This document shows positions 25,801 to 34,298 of a stretch of 64,000 nt of DNA, one piece after another. The stretch is taken from NCBI GenBank assembly GCA_964242115.1, contig CAXSZX010000018.1:1-64000 (forward strand). Reading direction: 5' to 3'. Under the pieces are notes generated by a model. The model searched no databases. It had not been told where the DNA came from and saw only the letters and a list, made by a program, of their open reading frames with translations. The translations under genes were made by a program, and so were the position numbers. The stretch is from BOG-908 sp964242115 (GTDB lineage Bacteria; Pseudomonadota; Alphaproteobacteria; Acetobacterales; Acetobacteraceae). Each line of letters opens with the position of its first letter. The first letter of the stretch is position 1.

Positions 25801-27081
25801 ATGAGCGTGAGCACGAAACCCGCGTCGAGCGTGCCGGCCCCGCGCGTAAGCCTGGTGCGCCGTCTCGGCCCCGGCCTGATCACCGGCGCCGCGGACGACG
25901 ACCCCAGCGGCATCGCCACCTACAGCCAGGTCGGCGCACAGTTCGGTTACGGCCTGGCGTGGACGATGGTGTTCAGCCTGCCGCTGATGATCGTCATCCA
26001 GGAGGTCAGCGGACGCATCGGCGCGGTGACAGGATGCGGCATCGCGGAAAACCTGCGGCGGCACTACCCGCGGTGGCTGGTGCGCTGCATCGTCGTGTTG
26101 TTGCTGGTCGCCAACGTGGTCAACCTCGGCGCGGACCTCGGCGCCATGGGCTCGGCGCTGGCCTTGCTGCTCGGCGGCAACGCGCGGTTCTACACCGCGT
26201 GCTTCGGCGCGGCCTGCGTGCTGGCCGAGGTTTTCCTGAGCTACGCGGTCTATGCCGGGTTCCTGAAGTGGCTGACCGTCTCGCTGTTCGCCTACGTGGC
26301 CGTCGTGCTCACCGTACACGTGCCCTGGCAACGCGCGTTGCTGGCGACGGTCGTGCCGCAGTTCTCGTTCGGCGCCGGCGAGGCGATGGCGGTGGTGGCC
26401 GTGCTCGGCACCACGATCAGCCCTTACCTGTTCTTCTGGCAGGCGGCGCTGGAGGTCGAGGAGCTGAAGCGGCGGCATGCCAGGCCGCTTTGCCTCACGC
26501 CAGGGCTTGCCGGGCCGCAACTCGCCCGCATCCGCGCCGACACGATCGTCGGCATGGGCGTCTCCAACATGATCGCGTTATGCATCATCTACGCGACGGC
26601 AGCCACGCTGCACGCGCGTGGTGTCACCGACATCCAGACGTCCTCGCAAGCCGCCGACGCGCTGCGGCCTATCGCAGGTGCATTCACTTTCGCCGTGTTC
26701 GCAACCGGCATCTTGGGCACCGGACTGCTTGCGGTGCCGGTGCTGGCAGGGTCGGCCGCCTACGCGGTGTCCGAGGCGTTCGGCTGGCAGGAAGGGCTGG
26801 ACCTGCGGCCGAGGCAGGCGACGTGGTTCTACGCCGCCATCGCCGTCGCCACCATGGCGGGCGTCGGCCTGAACTTCACGCGGCTCGATCCGGTCAAGGC
26901 GCTGTACTGGAGCGCGGTGGTCAACGGCGTGCTCGCCGCACCGGTGATGGCCGCCGTGATGCTGGTGGCCGCCAACGGCCGCATCATGGGCCGGCTGACG
27001 TTGCCGGCGCCGATGCTGGTTGGCGGCTGGCTGGCGGTAGCTGTGATGGCGGCTGCCAGCATCGGTTTTTTCGTTCTGTGA
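25801..27081 (+). CDS. Nramp-related divalent cation transporter
   Basis: A 426-residue protein with about 11 TM helices. TM1 carries DDDPSGIATYSQ (Asp34-Pro35-Ser-Gly) where classical Nramp has DPGN. TM6 reads GTTISPYLFFWQ in place of the MPHN metal-binding motif. The fold (NLGADLGAMGSAL, ILGTGLLAVPVLAGSAAYAV) is Nramp. The changed metal ligands suggest a non-classical subgroup with different cation preference, perhaps Mg2+ or another divalent ion; this is an inference. Start ATG 25801 is 34 nt after repeat R14. Confidence 0.85.
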   Translation: MSVSTKPASSVPAPRVSLVRRLGPGLITGAADDDPSGIATYSQVGAQFGYGLAWTMVFSLPLMIVIQEVSGRIGAVTGCGIAENLRRHYPRWLVRCIVVLLLVANVVNLGADLGAMGSALALLLGGNARFYTACFGAACVLAEVFLSYAVYAGFLKWLTVSLFAYVAVVLTVHVPWQRALLATVVPQFSFGAGEAMAVVAVLGTTISPYLFFWQAALEVEELKRRHARPLCLTPGLAGPQLARIRADTIVGMGVSNMIALCIIYATAATLHARGVTDIQTSSQAADALRPIAGAFTFAVFATGILGTGLLAVPVLAGSAAYAVSEAFGWQEGLDLRPRQATWFYAAIAVATMAGVGLNFTRLDPVKALYWSAVVNGVLAAPVMAAVMLVAANGRIMGRLTLPAPMLVGGWLAVAVMAAASIGFFVL

Positions 27082-27092
27082 AGATCGAGACA

Positions 27093-27216
27093 GCAAGCAC
27101 TGCTTTTCTGAAGAAAAAGCAGCGAAAAGCTTGCATCACGGCTGTCGCGGATCTGTGTGCCGGCGTGCAGTTTGGGAACGAGAATTTTTGTTCTTTTTCA
27201 ACAGGAACTGTTTGTC
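27093..27216. repeat. Intergenic repeat family copy R15 (degenerate)
   Basis: GCAAGCACTGCTTTT arm, AAAAGCTT, GCTGTCGCGG box, then a decayed right arm TTTTTGTTCTTTTTCAACAGGAAC. Confidence 0.65.
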
Positions 27217-27470
27217 TGGAGTGACATGGCAAGCAGCATTGGTCATCAAGATCTGCGGCATGGCGGCACACCAGCGTATTGCATCGGTTGCGGCCACGAA
27301 GCTGCCAGCCCTGAAGTAGCTATCCACGATCATCGGCGCGGTTACACGAAGTGCCGTCGCGTCCACGGCCTCGCGCTCAATCCTGGCGATAGTGCAAACC
27401 TCATGTCACAGTACGATAAGAACGTCGGCGACGAGCGCGCTGACGACGGCGTCATCCTCGGACGGCAACA
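27217..27470. other. Intergenic stretch without a clear gene
   Basis: Short open frames exist on both strands, but none has a recognisable start or domain, and composition is less biased than in neighbouring genes. It may be decayed coding sequence. Confidence 0.35.
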
Positions 27471-27737
27471 TCATGCGCCGTCATCGTCGCCTCGGCCGCC
27501 CTCGTTGACCCAGGCGCTGATCTGCTGCTGCAACGGGGTCTGCCGCCGGTTCTGCGGCCGTGGCGCCGGCCGTAACTGCTGCGTCCAGGTACCGACGAGC
27601 CGGAAGACGGTCTCCGTCTGGATCCTCGAGGCACGATCGTCTGGGTGGCGCAGAGACATCCCGTACCAGTAGGGCGATCGTTCGAACGCCGGCAGGGACG
27701 GAAAATACTCATGCGTGTCAGCCGTAACAGCACGCAT
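27471..27737 (-). CDS. Hypothetical small protein (doubtful)
   Basis: An 88-residue frame starting MRAVTADTHEYFPSLPAF and ending with a Gln/Arg-rich tail. No domain recognised and no signal or TM segment. It is divergent from the chemotaxis-type kinase with only 64 nt between starts. Composition is protein-like in the first 50 residues. It may instead be chance. Confidence 0.35.
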   Translation of the reverse strand: MRAVTADTHEYFPSLPAFERSPYWYGMSLRHPDDRASRIQTETVFRLVGTWTQQLRPAPRPQNRRQTPLQQQISAWVNEGGRGDDDGA

Positions 27738-27801
27738 CCTAGGGCCGCAGGAATGTGCTACGCCGCTGGCTTGCGAGCCTGACAACAACGCAAAGGCCGC
27801 C

Positions 27802-30800
27802 ATGCCCCAGGTTCTGCCACAACCAGACCGTTCCTACCTGACGCCGACCGACAACCTTGCGGAGTCGCAGCGCCTTGCCATCATCGGCATCGGTGCGTCT
27901 GCGGGCGGGCTGGAAGCGGCCACCCAGCTGGTGCAGGCGTGGCCGGCGGACAGCGAGATGGCGCTGATCCTCGTCCAGCACCTCGACCCCAAAGGTGCGA
28001 GCATGCTGGCGGCGTTGCTGACGCCGCATACCATACTAGGCGTTTGCGAGGCCGCCGAAGGTATGCGGCTGGAGCCCGGCAAACTCTACGTCATACCGCC
28101 CGGAACCTACCTGTCGGCAAACCAGGGCGTGCTGCACCTGAGCCCGCCCACGGCGCGCCACGGCGCCCGCATGCCGTTCGACTTCCTGCTCCACTCGCTG
28201 GCCAAGGAGTACGGGGCGCGCGCCGGTTGCGTCGTGCTGTCGGGAACCGGCACGGATGGCACGGACGGCCTGCGCGCCATCAAGGCCCAGGGCGGTATCG
28301 TTGCGGTGCAGGATCCGGCCGAGGCTGGCTACGACGGCATGCCGCGCAGCGCCATCGGCACCGGCTTGGCCGACGTGGTGCTGCCGCTCGCCGGCATTCC
28401 GGGTGCGCTGGCCGCCTATCGCACCGCCGCCGACCCGGTCGACGAGGTGGCAGGCGATGCCCGCCCGCCCGAGGTGGACGCCCAGGGCGTGTCCGACATC
28501 CTCGAGCTGCTGCGGGTGGAGACTGGCCACGACTTCGCTCTCTATAAATCCGGCACGCTGGGCCGACGCGTCGCCAGGCGCATGGCGCTGGCCGGATTGC
28601 GGCCGGGCGACATGGCCGGCTACCATGCCAAGCTGCGGGCCGACCGGGCCGAGCTGGACGCGCTGGCCGGCGACCTGCTGATCCACGTCACCAGCTTCTT
28701 TCGCGACCGCATCGTCTTCGACGCGCTGGAGAAGACGACCATTCCTGACCTGGTGGCAGCCCACAAGGACGGCCAGCCGTTGCGCATCTGGGTCGCCGGC
28801 TGCAGCACGGGCGAGGAACCCTACTCGTTGGCGATGCTGTTTCTTGAGCAGATCGAGGCGGCGGGCCGTCAGATCAAGCTGCAGGTGTTCGCCTCCGACG
28901 TGGACGCCGAGGCGATCACGCTTGCCAGGGACGGCGCCTATCCCGCCGCGGCGCTCGAGGCCGTCTCGCCGGCACGCCTTGCGCGGTTCTTCGTGCGCGA
29001 GGATGCCGGGTGGCGTGCGGCGCCCGACCTGCGCGGTGCGATCGTGTTCACCGTGCAGGACGTGCTGGCCGACCCGCCATTCTCCCGCCTGGACATGGTG
29101 TCGTGCCGCAACCTGCTCATCTACCTGCGCCCTGACGCCCAGGCGCGCGTCATCGAGGCGTTCCACTTCGCCCTGCGCGACGGCGGCATCCTGCTGCTCG
29201 GCTCTGCCGAGACTCCGCCGGGCGCGGCTGGGCGGTTCGAGGCGGTGTCGAAAGCCGAGCGCATCTATCGGCGTGTCGGGCATGCTGCCGCCGCCAAGAC
29301 GGGGCCGAGCGTGCCGCGTCAGGCTTCGGCCCTGATACGGCCGGACGAGGAGCGCAGGACGCGGCCGGCCACTCCCATGCGCCCGGCCGCCCTGGCCGAA
29401 CTCGGCCGCCGCCTGGTGATGGAGGCCTACGCACCTGCCGCCGTGCTGATCGACACGGTGAACACCGTGCTGTTCTCGTTGGGACCGACCGAGCGCTACC
29501 TGCGCCTGCCGCCGGGTCTGGCCACCCACGAGCTGCTGGCAATGGCGCGGCCCGAATTGCGCGGCAAGCTGCGCACCGCCTTGCAGGCGGCACGCGACGG
29601 CAAGGTGGGCGTGCTGGAGCGCGGCCTGGTGGCCGGTCACAACCCCAGCCGGTATTTCAACCTCGCCGTGCACCCGGTTACCGACGCCGGGGCACAGATG
29701 CTGCTGGTCTGCTTCCTGGATGCGGACCGGCCGGAGCGCGGGCAGAGCGTGGCCCTGCCGCCGGGCCAGGCCGCACGCGTGGCCGAGCTGGAGCGCGAGC
29801 TGGAAGCGACACGGGCGGAGCTGCAAGGCAGCGTGCGCGACCTGGAGCTCTCCGGCGAGGAACAGCGCGCGATCAACGAGGAGGCGTTGTCGGTCAACGA
29901 GGAGTACCAGTCCACCACCGAGGAGATGGTCGCCTCCAAGGAGGAGCTGCAGTCGCTCAACGAGGAGCTGACCGCCGTCAACAGCCAGCTGCAGGAGACG
30001 CTGGAACGCCAGCGCACCACGTCGGACGACCTGCAGAACGTGCTGTACAGCACCAACGTGGCCACCCTGTTCCTCGACCTCGAAGGCCGCATCCGCTTCT
30101 TCACCCCCGACATCAAGGCGCTGTTCGCCATCATCCCGGGCGACGTGGGCCGCAAGCTCACGGATTTCGCCGCCCTGGCCCCCGACGGTACGCTGGCCGG
30201 CGACGTGACCGCGGTGCAGACCCGGCTGGAGCCGATGGAGCGCGAGATAGAGGCCGCCGACGGCACCTGGTTCCGCCGCCGCATCCTGCCCTACCGCACC
30301 GGCGGCGGCAGGGTGGAGGGCGTGGTGATCACCTTCACCGACATTACCGGCCGCAAGGCGGCAGACCGGGCGTTGGAGGCGGCCAAGATGGAGGCCGAAG
30401 CAGCCAATGCCGCCAAGTCGCGCTTCCTGGCCGCCGCCAGCCACGATCTGCGCCAGCCGCTGCAGACGATGGCCCTCCTGCAAGCCCTGCTTGCCGATTC
30501 GGTCGTCGGCGAAAAGGCGCGCAGCCTGGTCGCCCGGCAGAACACCACGCTGAGCACGGTGACCGGCATGCTCGACGCGCTGCTCGACATCAACGAGATC
30601 GAGGCGGGCGCGGTGCAGCCGGTCATCTCGGTGTTCGCCATCGACGCCCTGCTGGAGCGGCTGCGCGACGAGTTCGCCTACCACGCCAAGGCAAAATCCA
30701 TCCAGCTCCGCGTCGTTGCCTGCACGCAGCTGGTGCGCAGCGACGCCAAGCTGCTGGAGCAGATGATGCGCAACCTGCTGTCCAACGCGATCAAATACAC

Positions 30801-32121
30801 CCATGACGGCCGCGTTCTGCTCGGCTGCCGCCGGCATGGCGGCTTGCTCAGCGTGGAGATCTGGGACACCGGCATCGGCATCGGGGAGCCCGACCTCTCG
30901 ACGATCTTCGAGGAATACTACCAGGTCGGCAACGCGGCCCGGCAGCGCACGCACGGGCTTGGCCTGGGTCTGTCGATCGTCAGGCGCCTGGGCAACCTGC
31001 TTAGCCACTCCGTCCGGGTCTCGTCCCGGCTCGGCCACGGGTCGGGGTTCCTGATCGAGGTGCCGCGACCTGAGGCGCCGGCGCCGGTGCGGCGTCTGGC
31101 AACCCATCCGGGGGTCGTGGGTGAGAATGCCGGAATTAGCATCCTGGTGGTCGAGGATGATCCGGACCTGCGGGAGATGCTGGGCGAGCTGCTCCGCAGC
31201 CAGGGTCACCGGGTCACGACGGCGGTGGACGGCCCGCAGGCCCTGGTCTGCGCGGCGCGCAGCATGCCCGACCTGGTTCTGGCCGACTACAACCTGCCGA
31301 ACGGCCCGAACGGGCTGGAACTGGCAGCGCGGGTCCGGGCGCAGGCCGGCCGGGCGTTGCCGGTGATCATCCTGACCGGGGACATCTCGAGCGCCACGCT
31401 GAACGCGGTGACGCTGGGAGGGTGCGGGGTGCTGAGCAAGCCGGTGGGCCTGCCCCAGCTGCGCGCTGCCATCGCGCGGGTGCTCGCACCCGCGGCGGAC
31501 GGACACTCCATGATCCTGGTGGTCGACGACGACGACGCGGTGCGCAGCGCGCTGACGGAAGTGCTGGAGGGTGACGGCAAGGTGGTGGCAGGCTACTCGA
31601 GCGGCGAGGCGTTCCTCCGGGCCTTCCGGCCCACGAATGCCGCGTGCCTGCTGATCGACGCCGCACTGCCCGGCATCAGCGGGATCGACCTGCTCGAGCA
31701 ACTGCGCGCTGCTGGCCACACGGTGCCGGCCATCGTCATCACCGGGCAGAGCGACGTGAAGATGGCCATCCGCGCTATGAAAGCCGGCGCCTCCGACTTC
31801 ATCGAGAAGCCGGTGGACCGGCCCGGCCTGCTGGCCAGCGTCGCCCGTGCGCTGGAACGCTCGCACGACGCGGCAACGCTGGCGGCCTGGCATAAGGCGG
31901 CGGCTACACAGGTGGCAGCCCTGACGCCGCGGCAGAGGGAGATCATGGCCATGGTGCTGGCTGGCCACCCCAGCAAGAACATCGCCGCCGACCTCGGCAT
32001 CAGCCAGCGCACAGTCGAGAACCACCGGGCGTCGATCATGCACCGCACGGGCGCCGCCTCGCTGCCCGCGCTGGCCCGGCTCGCTCTGGCGGCGGGGTCT
32101 GGGGAGATGGTCGTGGGTTGA
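27802..32121 (+). CDS. CheB-CheR-PAS hybrid histidine kinase with two receiver domains and LuxR-type HTH
   Basis: A 1439-residue multidomain protein. CheB methylesterase domain about 25-215 (Ser33 in GIGASAGG, His in LVQHLDP, Asp in GTGTDGTDG); CheR methyltransferase about 230-490 (WVAGCSTGEEPYSLAML, LDMVSCRNLLIYL); coiled coil about 650-760 (EEYQSTTEEMVASKEELQSL); PAS about 760-870; HisKA with His near 880 (AASHDLRQPLQ); HATPase (LLSNAIKY, DTGIGIGEPD, GLGLGLSIV) to about 1095; two receiver domains (ILVVEDDPD; ILVVDDDDAV) and a C-terminal LuxR HTH (LTPRQREIMAMVLAGHPSKN). It can combine sensing, phosphorelay and DNA binding in one chain. ATG 27802 is preferred; an in-frame start at 27715 is less likely. 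Confidence 0.93.
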   Translation: MPQVLPQPDRSYLTPTDNLAESQRLAIIGIGASAGGLEAATQLVQAWPADSEMALILVQHLDPKGASMLAALLTPHTILGVCEAAEGMRLEPGKLYVIPPGTYLSANQGVLHLSPPTARHGARMPFDFLLHSLAKEYGARAGCVVLSGTGTDGTDGLRAIKAQGGIVAVQDPAEAGYDGMPRSAIGTGLADVVLPLAGIPGALAAYRTAADPVDEVAGDARPPEVDAQGVSDILELLRVETGHDFALYKSGTLGRRVARRMALAGLRPGDMAGYHAKLRADRAELDALAGDLLIHVTSFFRDRIVFDALEKTTIPDLVAAHKDGQPLRIWVAGCSTGEEPYSLAMLFLEQIEAAGRQIKLQVFASDVDAEAITLARDGAYPAAALEAVSPARLARFFVREDAGWRAAPDLRGAIVFTVQDVLADPPFSRLDMVSCRNLLIYLRPDAQARVIEAFHFALRDGGILLLGSAETPPGAAGRFEAVSKAERIYRRVGHAAAAKTGPSVPRQASALIRPDEERRTRPATPMRPAALAELGRRLVMEAYAPAAVLIDTVNTVLFSLGPTERYLRLPPGLATHELLAMARPELRGKLRTALQAARDGKVGVLERGLVAGHNPSRYFNLAVHPVTDAGAQMLLVCFLDADRPERGQSVALPPGQAARVAELERELEATRAELQGSVRDLELSGEEQRAINEEALSVNEEYQSTTEEMVASKEELQSLNEELTAVNSQLQETLERQRTTSDDLQNVLYSTNVATLFLDLEGRIRFFTPDIKALFAIIPGDVGRKLTDFAALAPDGTLAGDVTAVQTRLEPMEREIEAADGTWFRRRILPYRTGGGRVEGVVITFTDITGRKAADRALEAAKMEAEAANAAKSRFLAAASHDLRQPLQTMALLQALLADSVVGEKARSLVARQNTTLSTVTGMLDALLDINEIEAGAVQPVISVFAIDALLERLRDEFAYHAKAKSIQLRVVACTQLVRSDAKLLEQMMRNLLSNAIKYTHDGRVLLGCRRHGGLLSVEIWDTGIGIGEPDLSTIFEEYYQVGNAARQRTHGLGLGLSIVRRLGNLLSHSVRVSSRLGHGSGFLIEVPRPEAPAPVRRLATHPGVVGENAGISILVVEDDPDLREMLGELLRSQGHRVTTAVDGPQALVCAARSMPDLVLADYNLPNGPNGLELAARVRAQAGRALPVIILTGDISSATLNAVTLGGCGVLSKPVGLPQLRAAIARVLAPAADGHSMILVVDDDDAVRSALTEVLEGDGKVVAGYSSGEAFLRAFRPTNAACLLIDAALPGISGIDLLEQLRAAGHTVPAIVITGQSDVKMAIRAMKAGASDFIEKPVDRPGLLASVARALERSHDAATLAAWHKAAATQVAALTPRQREIMAMVLAGHPSKNIAADLGISQRTVENHRASIMHRTGAASLPALARLALAAGSGEMVVG

Positions 32122-32138
32122 CGTGAGGGGAGCAGAAA

Positions 32139-32276
32139 GCAAGGCCTTCTTTTTCGAGAAAAAGAAGCCAAAGCTTTTGCGAGCGCTGTCGCGGACCATT
32201 GAACGACACGCGTCACCAACGCGCGCCCGATGGAGACCAAATTTTTGGTTCTTTTTTTCAAAAAAGAACTGCTTGC
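32139..32276. repeat. Intergenic repeat family copy R16
   Basis: Full copy between co-directional genes. Left GGCCTTCTTTTTCGAG-type arm, GCTGTCGCGG box, right GGTTC arm ending GAACTGCTTGC, 8 nt from the next start. Confidence 0.85.
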
Positions 32277-32284
32277 TTGCCTCG

Positions 32285-33535
32285 ATGCTCCGAGTCGCCA
32301 CCTGGACGATCGCCGCGTTGGCCACGGCCGGCGTCATCATCCGCCCGTTCTCCTGGCCGGAATATGTCTGGGCTGCCGGCGGCGCCGCCCTGCTCGTGGC
32401 CTCCGGCCTGCTCTCGCCCGCCGAGGCTTGGTCCGGCGTCGCGCGCGGGGCGGACGTCTACCTGTTCCTGACCGGCATGATGCTGCTCTCCGAGCTCGCC
32501 AGGCAGGAGGGCCTGTTCGACTGGCTGGCCGCCCACGCCGTCGCCCATGCGAAAGGGTCGGCCGCGCGCCTGTTCACCCTGGTGTTCGCTGTCGGCACTG
32601 TGGTCACCGTTTTCCTCTCCAACGACGCGACCGCGGTGGTGCTGACGCCCGCGGTGGCCGCCGCTGCCAAGGCGGCAAAGGCGGAGCAGCCGCTGCCCTA
32701 CCTGTTCGCCTGCGCGTTCATCGCCAACGCGGCGAGCTTCGTGCTGCCGATCTCCAACCCGGCAAACCTGGTGATCTACGGCGCCCACGTACCGCCGCTG
32801 CTGCACTGGCTGCCGCAATACGCGTTGCCCTCTGTGCTCTCGGTTCTGGCCACCTACGCCGTGCTGCGCTGGACGCAGCGCGCCCCGTTGCGCCAGGCGG
32901 TCTCCGCCGAGATCGACAAGCCCGCGCTGCCGGCCGGCGGCAGGATGGCCGCACTCGGCATCATGGCCACGGCGGTGGTGCTGCTGGCCGCTTCGGGCTT
33001 CGGTCTCCAGCTCGGGCTGCCGACTTTCCTTGCCGGACTGGCCACCGCGCTGCTGGTGCTGACGTGCTCGCGCAGCGGCGCCGGCCAGATCGCCAGGAAC
33101 ATCTCCTGGGGGGTGCTGCCGCTGGTCGCCGGCCTGTTCGTGCTGGTGCAGGCGCTGAAGAACACCGGCGTCACGCGCGCGCTCGCCGCCGAGGTGCACG
33201 GCGCCGTCCAATACTCCGCGACGCTGGCCGCTTGGGGGGTGGGCCTGCTGCTCGCCGCCTCCTGCAACCTGGTCAACAACCTGCCGGCGGGCCTGGTCGC
33301 CGGCCGTGTGGTGGTGTTGGCGCAGGTGCCGGAACACGTGCGCAGCGCGGTGCTGATCGGCGTCGACCTGGGGCCGAACCTGTCGGTGACCGGCTCGCTG
33401 GCGACCATCCTGTGGCTGACCGCGCTGCGGCGCGAAGGCCAGAACGTCAGCGCCTGGGCGTTCCTCAGGCTCGGCGCGCTGGTGATGCCGCCGGCGCTCA
33501 TCCTGGCCATCGCCGGCGCGTTCGCCTTCGGCTGA
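32285..33535 (+). CDS. ArsB/CitM-type ion transporter
   Basis: A 416-residue protein with about 11 TM helices. Features of the ArsB/SLC13-like ion transporter superfamily: GADVYLFLTGMMLLSELARQ, FLSNDATAVVLTPAV, ANAASFVLPISNPANLVIYG and, in the second half, SCNLVNNLPAGLVAG and GVDLGPNLSVTGSLATILWL, i.e. the inverted repeat of substrate-binding loops. ArsB members export arsenite; no arsR or arsC is adjacent, so arsenic specificity is only a family guess. Start ATG 32285 follows the repeat end. Probably co-transcribed with the next gene (18 nt gap). Confidence 0.8.
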   Translation: MLRVATWTIAALATAGVIIRPFSWPEYVWAAGGAALLVASGLLSPAEAWSGVARGADVYLFLTGMMLLSELARQEGLFDWLAAHAVAHAKGSAARLFTLVFAVGTVVTVFLSNDATAVVLTPAVAAAAKAAKAEQPLPYLFACAFIANAASFVLPISNPANLVIYGAHVPPLLHWLPQYALPSVLSVLATYAVLRWTQRAPLRQAVSAEIDKPALPAGGRMAALGIMATAVVLLAASGFGLQLGLPTFLAGLATALLVLTCSRSGAGQIARNISWGVLPLVAGLFVLVQALKNTGVTRALAAEVHGAVQYSATLAAWGVGLLLAASCNLVNNLPAGLVAGRVVVLAQVPEHVRSAVLIGVDLGPNLSVTGSLATILWLTALRREGQNVSAWAFLRLGALVMPPALILAIAGAFAFG

Positions 33536-33553
33536 CACAAGGGAGGTCAAAGA

Positions 33554-34009
33554 ATGCAGACCATCAGCCCGGCCTGGCTCTACCCGCTCATCCTGGTCGC
33601 AGGCGCCTTGCAGGCCTGGGGACCGCCGATGAACGGGGCACTGCGCAAGTCGCTGGAGAACCCCTGGCTCGCCAGCATCGTCTCGTTCCTGCCGATCGTG
33701 GCCCTGCTGATGGTGCTGTGGTTCTGCCTGCCCACGCCGATGCCGACCGCGAAAGGCGTGGCGGCGATGCCGTGGTGGGCGCCGCTGGGCGGCCTGGTGG
33801 GCGCGTTCGCGGTGATCATGGGCCTGCTGTTCGTCGACAAGATCGGCGCCGGGCCGTTCGCCGGGCTGACCATCACGGCGAACATCCTAATGTCGCTGGC
33901 GATCGACCAGTTCGGCCTGTTCGGGATGGCGCAGCACAGCCTCAACCTCGGACGCATCCTGGGCGGCTTGCTGATGACGGCCGGCATCGTGCTGATTGCG
34001 ATGTTCTGA
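33554..34009 (+). CDS. YdcZ/DMT-type small membrane transporter
   Basis: A 151-residue protein with five hydrophobic segments. The opening AWLYPLILVAGALQAWGPPMNGAL and GLLFVDKIGAGPFAGLTITANI match the DUF606/YdcZ group of half-size DMT transporters, which usually work as dimers or pairs. A GGGAGGT ribosome binding site (33541-33547) precedes ATG 33554. It follows the ArsB-type gene. Substrate unknown. Confidence 0.8.
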   Translation: MQTISPAWLYPLILVAGALQAWGPPMNGALRKSLENPWLASIVSFLPIVALLMVLWFCLPTPMPTAKGVAAMPWWAPLGGLVGAFAVIMGLLFVDKIGAGPFAGLTITANILMSLAIDQFGLFGMAQHSLNLGRILGGLLMTAGIVLIAMF

Positions 34010-34065
34010 AAGGCTGAGGCGCATTCTGACGACTGCAGTTCCGGCATTTGACGTTGCGCAAGCAA

Positions 34066-34280
34066 GCAAGCGGTTCTTTTTTAAAAAAAAGAACCAAAAA
34101 ACTTTTGTTCCCTTGGGCGCGTGCTGGAGGAAATTCGGCGACAGCAGGACCAAAAGTCTTTTGCTTCTTTTCTTCAGAAAAGAAGGCCTTGCTGTCTTCC
34201 CAAGCTCCGAGGACGCGTCTCGACCCGGCAAACCCACGGAGACAAAAGTTTTTTGGTTCTTTTCAAAAAGAACTGCTTGC
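34066..34280. repeat. Intergenic repeat family copy R17 (three-arm array)
   Basis: One full copy (34066-34192, CCTTGGGCGCG middle subtype, right arm ending AAGGCCTTGC) followed after about 40 nt by a second right arm of the GGTTC type (AGTTTTTTGGTTC, GAACTGCTTGCC) at 34239-34280. Suggests recombination between copies. Confidence 0.8.
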
Positions 34281-34298
34281 CTTCCCCAAGGATAGAGT

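Noticed and set aside
28036..32340. A very long antisense open frame (1434 codons) opposite the CheB-CheR kinase
   Set aside because: It mirrors the real gene's high-GC third-position bias and has no recognisable domain. The sense-strand protein has complete domains.
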